DNA of 64,000 bases, taken from the NCBI GenBank assembly GCA_902494345.1, contig CABUSV010000002.1, positions 1 through 64,000 of the forward strand, in the 5' to 3' direction. Position numbers and translations under genes: made by a program. This document shows, piece by piece, positions 1-6,791 of the stretch. The stretch comes from an uncultured Collinsella sp. GTDB lineage: Bacteria > Actinomycetota > Coriobacteriia > Coriobacteriales > Coriobacteriaceae. Below the pieces are notes generated by a model. The model ran no database searches. It was not told where the DNA came from and worked only from the letters and a program-made list of their open reading frames with translations. Positions within the stretch are counted from its first letter, which is position 1; each line of letters begins with the position of its first letter.

Positions 1-179
1 GTGGCCTGCCTGCGCGGGGCATGCCGGGAATTGATGTAGTCGTATGCGTAGGCGATCTCCGCGACGGGGACCTCCACGTGGTAATGGGCGGAAATGTCAG
101 AGAAGCTCGTGCGGAATGCGATCGAGGTAGGCTCTGTGTCTCGGGGATGTTCATGCGGCTGGTCCTCCTTTCGCCACAC
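1..179 (-). pseudogene. Fragment of an unidentified gene, cut by the window edge and probably frameshifted
   Basis: Seen: an ATG at 154 (minus) has a very good ribosome binding site (AAAGGAGG, about 9 bp upstream), but its frame reads as low-complexity Ser/Thr/Pro sequence. A second frame, open from a GTG at 179, gives convincing protein-like sequence with motifs SFSDISAHYHVEVPV and AEIAYAYDYI. This suggests one gene starting at 154 with a one-base shift near 120-130. Inference: the Glu-Ile-Ala-Tyr segment loosely resembles PRD regulatory domains of sugar-operon regulators, but that is a guess. The remainder lies outside the window. The sequence to its right is also decayed. Confidence 0.25.
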
Positions 180-447
180 ACCTTACGGGCGGGGTGGTGC
201 GCGGAACGGGTTGGCGCCAGTGTTTCGTCACGGGCGCGTGCGCTTCGGCACTCCATGCTACATCTGAGTGGCATATGGCGACTTCTCGACACTCGCGCTC
301 GACACAGCGAGCGGAAATGGCGCTGCCTGCCGAGCGCCTTGCGGGCGCATCCCGACCGCAGAAGTGAGCGCGAAGGCTCGTCGAAGTGCTGGGTGGGGGA
401 CCGGCGGTCTGGATACGCGGTTTCGTTCGGCGAAGGCGGCGAGGCGA

Positions 448-690
448 ATGGCATGGCGAACGTACGGGTTTGACGTGAACGGGTTGCCCGTGGCGGCGTG
501 GTATCGGGAGGAGACGGTCGAGCAGGTGCTCGCGCCGCTGCTCGCCCGTCTCGCGCGCTCGCATCAGGAGAAGGGGTCGCAGGCCCATCTCGGCAACCCG
601 GTGCGCATACGCTATTGCGACCGGGACGGCCACGTGTCGCGAACGGATATCGTCCGCCAGGTGGACGTCGCGCCGCGAAATGCAGACTCG
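448..690 (+). pseudogene. N-terminal remnant of a possible nucleoside/nucleotide kinase-family protein
   Basis: Seen: from an ATG at 448 the reading frame gives a coherent stretch containing NGLPVAAWYREETVEQ followed by a Leu/Ala/Arg-rich helix ending SHQEKG. Known: from memory, Coriobacteriia nucleoside/nucleotide kinase-family proteins begin in a similar way and then continue into a P-loop (AAPPGAGKST-like). Here no P-loop appears in any frame after about position 576. The sequence instead runs into VRIRYCDRDGHVS and then loses protein character. I interpret it as a truncated or rearranged gene. The family assignment is tentative. It sits directly upstream of the broken alcohol dehydrogenase, so the whole left edge looks decayed or poorly assembled. 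Confidence 0.3.
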
Positions 691-834
691 CCTCAATCGT
701 CGGTAAGGGGTGCCGCGGGCGATACGATGGAATCCACGGACCGCACCGCGCCGCCGAGATTGCGACGCGAACGCAGGCGATGCGCCCGAAAAACTCCTCC
801 GCGCATGTAGGGCGAAACGCCAGATTAGAGCTCC

Positions 835-2035
835 ATGAACGATTTCTCCTTCTACTCCCCCACCCGCTTTGTCTTTGGGCGAAAAGCGACCGACAAGGTT
901 GGGGGACTCTGTCCGCCTCCGGCTACCGCTGAGCGCTCATTGTCTACGGCAGGGGTTCCGCAGTTCGCTGCGGAACGCTCGTCCGCGTGAGGGCATCGCT
1001 CGATGCCGCGGGCGTGGAGCACATCGGGCTTGGAGGGGTGCGTCCAAACCCCGAAATAGGCTTGGCACGAGAAGGCGTCGAGCTCGCACGGGCAAACGAC
1101 GCCGACATCATCCTGCCCGTGGGCGGCGGCTCCGTCATGGACTGCGCGAAGGCCATCGCACTGGGGCGGTATACGACGGCGACGTATGGGACTTCTTCCG
1201 CAAGCGCGCCGTTCCCGCCGACCGCATCGACGTCGCCTGCGTGGTGACCATCCCCGCATCCGGTTCCGAGGCCTCTAACTCCTGCGTTATCAGCAACGAC
1301 GAGGAGCACCTCAAATGCAGCATTAACACGGACCTCAACCGCCCGGCCATCGCCTTCCTCGACCCGGAGCTGACCTTCAGCCTGCCCGCCTGCCAGACCG
1401 CCGCGGGAGTGACCGACATGATCGCCCATATCATGGAGCGACTCTTCTCCGGCGAGCCCGCCGTGGGCGTAACCGACAACATCGCCTGCGGGCTAGTGCG
1501 CGCCGCGAGGGAGGCGGCGCCCAAGGTGATGGAGAACCCCGATGACTACGACGCCCGCGCCGAGATCATGTGGGTGGGTACGCTCGCCCATAACGCCCTG
1601 CGCGACGGCGATTGGACCTGCCGCGGCCTTGAGCACGAGCTATCCGCACTGGACACCAAGATCACGCACGGCGCCGGCCTCGCCGTCATCTTCCCCGCCT
1701 GGATGCGCTACGTATGGCGAGAGCACCCTGAGCGCTTCCTGGAGTTCAGCGCCCAGGCCCTTGGCATCGAACCCATCGATTCGGACGCGGACGAGCTCGA
1801 TGTGGAGGTAACCCCCGAGCAGGCAATCGAGTACGCGGTCGAAGCGACCATCGACGAGCTGCAGGATTTCTTCGTCTCGCTGGGAATGCCGCGCGCGCTA
1901 TCGGAGTTCGGAGTCACCGAGGACGATATCGAAAAGATGATTCCGGGCCTCAAGATCAACCGCGGAGAGCTCTTCGGCAGCTTCAGGAAGCTCACGCTGG
2001 ACAACGCGAGAAAGATTTACCGCAGCGCACTCTAG
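835..2035 (+). pseudogene. Iron-containing alcohol dehydrogenase, disrupted by frameshifts and an in-frame stop
   Basis: The pieces translate to a nearly full-length group III (iron-dependent) alcohol dehydrogenase, close to butanol dehydrogenase/YqhD-like enzymes that interconvert aldehydes and alcohols with NAD(P)H. The start is MNDFSFYSPTRFVFG at 835. The frame shifts near 900, a TGA at 930-932 interrupts the second frame, and a base is missing from the GGGG run at 1163-1166, which changes frame again between CAKAIALG and AVYDGDVWDFF. The rest is intact: the nucleotide-binding GGGS motif, TIPASGSEASN, and the C-terminal metal-binding region including EHELSALDTKITHGAG. About 390 residues would be normal. 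Three separate lesions favour a real pseudogene, but clustered base errors at a contig end could look the same. Confidence 0.85.
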
Positions 2036-2123
2036 GAAACAGATGCCAGTCCCCCACGGGCGAGCAGCACGGCGGCCCCCGCAAACCAGAAACGGCGCCG
2101 CTCCCGCGACGCCGTCATATTCC

Positions 2124-2147
2124 CTGGTGCCCCCGGGCGGATTCGAA
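2124..2147. repeat. 24-bp copy of the tRNA-Arg 3' end (possible att remnant)
   Basis: These 24 bases are identical to 2252-2275, the 3' end of tRNA-Arg including its T-loop and CCA. The copy lies 128 bp further in the direction downstream of the tRNA. Integrases commonly recombine at tRNA 3' ends and leave such a duplicated core. The intervening 100 bp holds only a terminator, so if an element was here it has been reduced to a scar. Confidence 0.7.
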
Positions 2148-2208
2148 AACTCCCCCCGCGGGGAAATTGGTGACGCGGGTGTCGGCGGCCCGAATCCTGC
2201 CCTTAGAC

Positions 2209-2242
2209 CAGAAGAGCCCGGCACCGTGGTGGTACCGGGCTC
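2209..2242 (-). terminator. Hairpin downstream of tRNA-Arg
   Basis: Arms GAGCCCGGCACC (2214-2225) and GGTACCGGGCTC (2231-2242) form a 12-bp stem with one mismatch just past the tRNA 3' end on the minus strand. It is followed by a short pyrimidine-rich stretch (TTCT). It is probably the transcription terminator of the tRNA gene. Confidence 0.7.
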
Positions 2243-2252
2243 GACAAATCTC

Positions 2253-2328
2253 TGGTGCCCCCGGGCGGATTCGAACCGTCGACACCCGCTTTAGGAGAGC
2301 GGTGCTCTATCCCCTGAGCTACGGAGGC
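2253..2328 (-). tRNA. tRNA-Arg (anticodon CCU)
   Basis: Read on the minus strand this is a complete 76-nt cloverleaf. The acceptor stem GCCTCCG is paired with the 3' CGGGGGC of the mature end (with wobble), and a D-arm with AGCTCAGGGGATAGAGC is present. The anticodon stem CCGCT/AGCGG encloses CTCCTAA (anticodon CCT, reads AGG). The T-arm has GGTTCGAATCC, and CCA is encoded in the DNA. A TACACT-like -10 box lies just upstream at 2339-2344. AGG is a rare codon in a high-GC genome, so this is a minor tRNA. Its 3' end is duplicated at 2124-2147. Confidence 0.95.
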
Positions 2329-2493
2329 ATGTTGTACTAGTGTAGCAGATTTACCCCTTTGCCATGTAGCGCATGGCCACTCATCGAGAAGGCTCTATAG
2401 CGAATAGTTTCCGAGGGCAATCCTCAATATCGGAAAGAATAACCCGGAATAACGCGAAATAATGGGACAAGCTTTCCCAACTGGCCCTCAAAA

Positions 2494-2539
2494 GGAAAAT
2501 GCATCCCGGAATGAGAACAAATTCCGGGATGCATTTTCC
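2494..2539. terminator. Perfect 19-bp palindrome, end of the PTS operon
   Basis: Two perfect 19-bp arms (GGAAAATGCATCCCGGAAT and its complement, 2494-2512 and 2521-2539) enclose an 8-nt loop just after the manO stop codon. It can act as a terminator in either direction. Its sequence belongs to a dispersed palindrome family also present at 27181-27230 and three times at 41891-42061. Confidence 0.75.
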
Positions 2540-2557
2540 GCCATCTATCGCCAACGA

Positions 2558-2956
2558 TTAGCTGTCTCTGTGGAAAAGGCTCTTGATGGCAGCGGGGATG
2601 CTCTTGGCGCCCTTGGTCGTTACGTCGATAAAATCGGGCGAACGCACGAGCTTGTCCTCGTCTACATACTTACGGATCGCACGCAGCGTCTCTTTGTCGT
2701 CGCGCGTCGAAAACGTAAAGTGACCGTTGTCCTTGGTGAAGATGGCAAAACGCGTAATCTTCTTGGTGCCGCGCAAAACCTCGGCGGCGATGTAGTCGAC
2801 CTCATCCCACGGGATTTGGATATAATCCTCGGGATTGCGCTCGTTATAGTACTCAAACGCCTTGTTTCCCACCATCACGTTACCGTGGCTGGTAAGCCCC
2901 ATGAGGCAGGTCGCCGGCGTTGCCAGATCGACCGTGCTGTTCTGAGATTGCGCCAT
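2558..2956 (-). CDS. manO: DUF956 family protein, ManO-like, mannose PTS operon
   Basis: A 132-residue soluble protein (start chosen at MAQSQNSTVD, preceded by GGAGGG) with the DUF956 features: N-terminal PATCLMGLTSHGNVMVGNKAFEYY, the core IQIPWDEVDYIAAEV and KKITRFAIFTKDNGHFTFSTRD. Known: DUF956/ManO genes are almost always the last gene of mannose-family PTS operons in Firmicutes and Coriobacteriia. Their biochemical role is not settled; a regulatory or accessory function is assumed. It follows the IID gene by 120 bp and is closed by a strong palindrome. An upstream in-frame start would add 17 residues but lacks a ribosome binding site. Confidence 0.9.
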   Translation of the reverse strand: MAQSQNSTVDLATPATCLMGLTSHGNVMVGNKAFEYYNERNPEDYIQIPWDEVDYIAAEVLRGTKKITRFAIFTKDNGHFTFSTRDDKETLRAIRKYVDEDKLVRSPDFIDVTTKGAKSIPAAIKSLFHRDS

Positions 2957-3076
2957 GCGCGCCTCGCCCTCCAAATAAAACAATCGGACCGCATCCAGTG
3001 TACCCACCGGGTGCGGTCCGTTTCAATGGCTCAAAAGCCCTTGCCTAGCAATTCTCGGTCTTAAGCCGAAACGTGC

Positions 3077-3997
3077 TTACATGAAGCCGCAGACGCGACC
3101 GATGATGCCGATGGCGAAGAGAGCCAGGATGATGACGATCGGGCTGACCTTCTTCTTGAGGAGCTTGCAGACCAGCAGGGTCAGGCACACGGCGGCAAGG
3201 CCAGGGATGAGCTGATCGAGGTTGGCCTGAAGCGTGGTGACCTTCACCTGATCAAGGGCGTTAGCACCGATGGAGTTATACATCGTCAGTGCTTCCTTGA
3301 CACCCTCAGAACCGGAGGGCAGGTTAGCCCAGTCGATAAAGGCGCCAGCAGACTGCGTGACCTTGGAGACGACCGGGGTGAAGGAGATGGACACCCAGCG
3401 CTCGACCAGGGCGCCGATGATGAACATACCCAGGATGGAAGCACCCTCGGTGACCTTGCCCATCAGACCGCCGGAGAGGTCCTTGGCGATGGAGGAGCCG
3501 ACCTTGTAGCCAAACTCCTGCGTGTACCACAGGAAGGCGTAACGGATGATGTTCCACGCGAAGAAGAACAGCAACGGACCGGCGATGCTGCCGGACAGGG
3601 CCAGGGAAGCGCCCAGAGCGCCCAGAATCGGGCGAAGGGTGAACCAGAAGGCGGGGTCGCCGACGCCGGCGAGCGGGCCCATCATACCGACCTTGACGCC
3701 CTGAATGGCGACGTCGTCAATCGGGGCACCGTTGGCGCGCTCCTCCTCGAGAGCGAGGGTAACGCCAATGACGGGGGCGGAAACATAGGGGTGGGTGTTA
3801 TAGAACTCCAGGTGGCGCTTAAGAGCGGCAATCTGGTCATCCTTGCTGGTGTAGAGCTTCTTGATCGCAGGGATCATTGCGAAGCACCAGCCGCCGTTCT
3901 GCATACGCTCGTAGTTCCACGAGCCCTGAAGGAACTGATGACGGAAGCAAACCTTCTTGCGGTCAGCCTTGGTGAGCTGAATCTTGTTCTCTGCCAT
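3077..3997 (-). CDS. manZ: PTS mannose/fructose/sorbose family transporter subunit IID
   Basis: A 306-residue integral membrane protein of the PTS mannose-family IID type. The start MAENKIQLTKADRKKV is chosen because GGGAG lies just upstream. Family landmarks are the FRHQFLQGSWNYERMQNGGW segment near the N-terminus, KVGMMGPLAGVGDPAFWFTL in the middle, and a C-terminal cluster of hydrophobic helices ending IIGRVCGFM. IID works with IIC to move the sugar across the cytoplasmic membrane while IIB phosphorylates it. It is the third gene of the IIAB-IIC-IID-ManO operon, starting 16 bp after the IIC stop. Substrate is probably mannose, glucose or a related hexose, and cannot be fixed from sequence. 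Confidence 0.95.
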   Translation of the reverse strand: MAENKIQLTKADRKKVCFRHQFLQGSWNYERMQNGGWCFAMIPAIKKLYTSKDDQIAALKRHLEFYNTHPYVSAPVIGVTLALEEERANGAPIDDVAIQGVKVGMMGPLAGVGDPAFWFTLRPILGALGASLALSGSIAGPLLFFFAWNIIRYAFLWYTQEFGYKVGSSIAKDLSGGLMGKVTEGASILGMFIIGALVERWVSISFTPVVSKVTQSAGAFIDWANLPSGSEGVKEALTMYNSIGANALDQVKVTTLQANLDQLIPGLAAVCLTLLVCKLLKKKVSPIVIILALFAIGIIGRVCGFM

Positions 3998-4013
3998 ATG
4001 TATCACTCCCCTC

Positions 4014-4832
4014 CTACTCGTAATCGTTCAGAATGTCGCCGAGCGGGTCACCGGAGCCGCCGCCCATGCCGCCACCCTGCTTGGCCAGATCCTTAAGGCC
4101 AAGGTAGATGAGGGCAAGGGAGATGCCGATGAGGCCAAGGGCGATCAGCGTGAGCTGAGGGATGGCAGCAAGGACAAAGCCGAGGATGAAGAACGGCCAG
4201 GTCTCCTTGGTGGCCATCATGTTGATGACCATGGCGTAACCGACGGAAGCGACCATGCCGCCGCCGACAGCCATGCCGCCGGACAGCCAGTCGGGCATAG
4301 CGTTAAGCGCGTTGGTAACAGCCTCGGCCGGGATGATGCACAGAAGTACTGCCGGGATGGCGATACGAAGGCCCTGCATGAGGATGGCAGCGTACTGCCA
4401 GCGCTCGATGCCGGAGAAGTCGCCCTTCTCGGCGCAACCGTCCATGGCGTGAGCGATAGCGGTAGCCAGGGTACGGCAGATCATGGTCAGGAACAGGCCA
4501 GCGACCGACAGCGGGACGGCGACGGCGATGGCGGCGGTAACAGCCTTGGCCGAATCGGTGGCGCCACCGTTGAGGGCGAGCACCATGATGATCGAAGAAG
4601 CGACCGAGGCCAGAGCGGCATCAGGCGCGACGGCGGCGCCGACGTTAGCCCAGCCAAGGGCCATCATCTGGAGCGAACCGCCCAGGAGGATGCCCTCCTG
4701 AAGGTGACCGGTTACGAGACCGATAAGCGTGCATGCCACGAGCGGCTGATGGAACTGGAACTCATCCAGAATGCCTTCCATACCGGCAAGCAACGCGACA
4801 ATCGCAACAAGCAGAATAGTGATTGCAGACAT
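4014..4832 (-). CDS. manY: PTS mannose/fructose/sorbose family transporter subunit IIC
   Basis: A 272-residue, very hydrophobic membrane protein with roughly seven to eight transmembrane segments. It shows the IIC-man landmarks MEGILDEFQFHQPLVACTLIG and LVTGHLQEGILLGGSLQMM near the N-terminus, with a Gly-rich charged tail (KQGGGMGGGSGDP). It forms the sugar translocation pore with IID. It is separated from IIAB by 18 bp and from IID by 16 bp, so all are on one transcript. The length is normal for the family (about 265-270). Confidence 0.95.
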   Translation of the reverse strand: MSAITILLVAIVALLAGMEGILDEFQFHQPLVACTLIGLVTGHLQEGILLGGSLQMMALGWANVGAAVAPDAALASVASSIIMVLALNGGATDSAKAVTAAIAVAVPLSVAGLFLTMICRTLATAIAHAMDGCAEKGDFSGIERWQYAAILMQGLRIAIPAVLLCIIPAEAVTNALNAMPDWLSGGMAVGGGMVASVGYAMVINMMATKETWPFFILGFVLAAIPQLTLIALGLIGISLALIYLGLKDLAKQGGGMGGGSGDPLGDILNDYE

Positions 4833-4850
4833 GTATCGGACCCTCCTTTA

Positions 4851-5840
4851 CTATGCTTGAGCGGCCAGTTCGGCCTTAGCTTTCTTCAACATGGCGTCGA
4901 GATCCTCGGAGGAATCCGAAGGAACCTTGCGGACCTCGAACTTGACGCCCTTGGCCTTGAGGGCCTCGAGAGTCTTGACGTCGTCATCGCCCATAGCGAC
5001 GGCGTTGGTGACGACGACCTTGCCCTTGGAGTGAGCCATGGAACCGATGTTGACTTCCTTGATGTCGACGCCGGCCTCGATGGCCTTGAGCAGATCCTGC
5101 GGGTTCTCGAAGAGCAGCATGGCCTTGGTGTCACCAAAGCGCGTGTCCTTGACGACCTCGGCCATCTTCTTGATGGGAACGACGTTGGCATGGACTCCCG
5201 GAGGGGCAGCCTGCTCGATCATGGTCTTGCGGAGCTCGTCGTGAGCAACGCCGTCGGAAACCACGATGATGCGGTTGGGGTTGATCTGCTTGGTCCACGT
5301 GGTGGCCACCTGACCATGCAGCAGACGGGTGTCGATACGGACGTGGGCAATCTTGATGTGCCCGTCGCCGATGACCGTTCCCGGAGGGATGGCGCCTGCA
5401 GGAGCAGCGGCGGCCGCAGCCGGCTTCTTCTCCTCGGGCTCCAGAGACTCGGGCTTGACGCGCACGCCAGCCTTAGCCTCAGTCACGAGATGTTTTGCGA
5501 TCGCATGTGCAGTGTTCTTTGCGTCAAAGCGCTGCGAATATGCCTCGATGAGCATAGGCAGGTTGACACCGGTGACGATAGCCCAGGAATCGTGGCCCTC
5601 GATGAGCCCGCTGATCTGGTTGAACGGCGTGCCGCCCCACAGATCAACGAGGAAGAGCACCTGCTCCTGGTCCTCGAAGGAAGCGATTGCTTCCTCGACC
5701 TTGGCACGGAAGTCGTCGGGGCCCATGCTCGGCTCGAGCGAGACCACGGCTACAGACGGCTGATCGCCAAAGACCATCGAGCCCGTCTGCTTGATTCCAG
5801 CTGCCAAGTCCCCGTGGCTAGCAAGAACAATACTTACCAT
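4851..5840 (-). CDS. manX: PTS mannose/fructose/sorbose family transporter subunit IIAB
   Basis: A 329-residue cytoplasmic fusion of IIA and IIB. IIA occupies about residues 1-125 with the phosphorylated His9 in LASHGDLAAG and the FLVDLWGGTPFN motif. An Ala/Pro linker (about 137-155) joins it to IIB, whose active His175 lies in VRIDTRLLHGQV. Phosphate passes from HPr to IIA His, then IIB His, then the sugar. The start is the ATG at 5840, seven bases after AAAGGAGG; a GTG one codon earlier is less likely. It is the first gene of the man operon, with a long AT-rich upstream region that probably carries the promoter. Confidence 0.95.
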   Translation of the reverse strand: MVSIVLASHGDLAAGIKQTGSMVFGDQPSVAVVSLEPSMGPDDFRAKVEEAIASFEDQEQVLFLVDLWGGTPFNQISGLIEGHDSWAIVTGVNLPMLIEAYSQRFDAKNTAHAIAKHLVTEAKAGVRVKPESLEPEEKKPAAAAAAPAGAIPPGTVIGDGHIKIAHVRIDTRLLHGQVATTWTKQINPNRIIVVSDGVAHDELRKTMIEQAAPPGVHANVVPIKKMAEVVKDTRFGDTKAMLLFENPQDLLKAIEAGVDIKEVNIGSMAHSKGKVVVTNAVAMGDDDVKTLEALKAKGVKFEVRKVPSDSSEDLDAMLKKAKAELAAQA

Positions 5841-6177
5841 CACATAACCTCCTTTTTGTCTACGTATTTCCTACACGACATGAAAGGAGTATACCTGTTT
5901 GGATTGTGGAATTATAGCTAAATTCGCAAATGGTTGGTTTATTTGTTTAAACGTCTAAGTTTGTTACAAATTGATTACGTTGCCGGTTTACAGCTTATTG
6001 CCTGCTAAAACGTGATTTTCCGATTGCTTTCAAAGACATATAAAGGTGCACTGTTCGTTAAGACCTCTTTTAGGTGGATTCCAATGCGTCTGCGTGCCAC
6101 CATTTTGTTTAAACAGACATGACTTGACTAACCGAAGCAAATATGTTTAGAACTCTAGCCCATGTAGTCATTGGATG
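5841..6177. promoter_or_regulatory. AT-rich promoter region of the mannose PTS operon with two GTTTAAAC sites
   Basis: About 340 bp without a gene, clearly AT-richer than its surroundings, between the PTS operon (minus strand) and hypA. The self-complementary octamer GTTTAAAC occurs at 5945-5952 and 6107-6114, both preceded by TTT. This could be a regulator site pair for the PTS. I could not place a confident -35/-10 pair, nor a convincing sigma-54 promoter. Confidence 0.4.
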
Positions 6178-6597
6178 TTAGGCGATGTGGAGTGGGTTGG
6201 CGGCGTCGACGGCGTCGGAGGGGTCATCGGGTACAGTGTCTGCCGGGTCCTCGTCGGGGGTCTCGATCTGTTTGATCATTACCTCTTGGCCCTGCAGCAG
6301 GTATGTCTCGCCGCTACCGCACTGGGGGCAGGTCTTGCCGTGCTCGACCGTCGCGTAGTCGCAGCCGCACGCCTCGCAATGCGTCACGGCCTCGACGGGC
6401 TCCACGATAAGCTCCGCGCCCTCAGTGATAGGCTTTTTATCTGCCGCCCAGCGCCAAGCGTCGAGCAGCAAGTCGGGAACGACGCCCGAGACCTCGCCCA
6501 GTAGCAACGTCACGCTCGAAACGCGACGCACGCCATGAGCGCGCGCCACATTCTCGACATCGCGAATGATGTGATAGACGATTCCGAGCTCGTGCAC
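6178..6597 (-). CDS. hypA: Hydrogenase/urease nickel incorporation protein HypA
   Basis: A 139-residue nickel chaperone that delivers Ni(II), together with HypB, to the large subunit of [NiFe]-hydrogenase. The N-terminal MHE supplies the nickel-binding His2. A structural zinc site is formed by CEAC and CPQC (residues about 74-95). The usual length is about 113-118. Here an acidic tail of some 25 residues (from about ETPDEDPAD) follows the normal end, which is unusual. The other hyp genes (hypF, hypC, hypD, hypE) lie 29 kb away and I see no hypB in the window. The ribosome binding site GGAAGG lies directly at the base of the last hairpin of the structured element just upstream. Confidence 0.95.
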   Translation of the reverse strand: MHELGIVYHIIRDVENVARAHGVRRVSSVTLLLGEVSGVVPDLLLDAWRWAADKKPITEGAELIVEPVEAVTHCEACGCDYATVEHGKTCPQCGSGETYLLQGQEVMIKQIETPDEDPADTVPDDPSDAVDAANPLHIA

Positions 6598-6610
6598 TTT
6601 TAATTCCTTC

Positions 6611-6770
6611 CGCCGTTCTAACGAACGGCGGTCGGCTTGACGCTGCGCGAGTCCCAGACGGGCGATCTGCCTTTCAATCGTCGGGCATGGGCAAAAGCCC
6701 TATGCCCTCCTCTTTCAAGGCACCTCGCCACGCCTGGGACCCGCTCGCTGTCCAACCGCCCTCTGCGCCG
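6611..6770 (-). ncRNA. Structured repeat element, copy D, in the leader of hypA
   Basis: Read on the minus strand it has the same plan as three other copies: a GGACAGCGAGCGGG box, a long helix P1 (6731-6744 with 6647-6660, 14 bp with two G-U pairs), an inner helix TGCCTT/AAGGCA, a conserved GAAA, hairpin P2 (GGGCAT..ATGCCC), a CGCAGCGTC box, and a terminal hairpin P3 (6611-6630, loop GTTA). Only the pairing, not the helix sequence, matches the other copies. It lies between the oxidoreductase stop and the hypA ribosome binding site, in the same direction as both genes. Confidence 0.7.
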
Positions 6771-6791
6771 TTCACTTACTTGTTAGGTCTC

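Noticed and set aside
3984..5921. 645-codon plus-strand frame opposite the PTS genes
   Set aside because: Covers three well-supported minus-strand genes. Composition and lack of homology mark it as a shadow.
6061..6130. Sigma-54-type promoter for the mannose PTS (TGGCAC on the minus strand)
   Set aside because: The -12 element is wrong and no sigma-54 activator gene is intact nearby.
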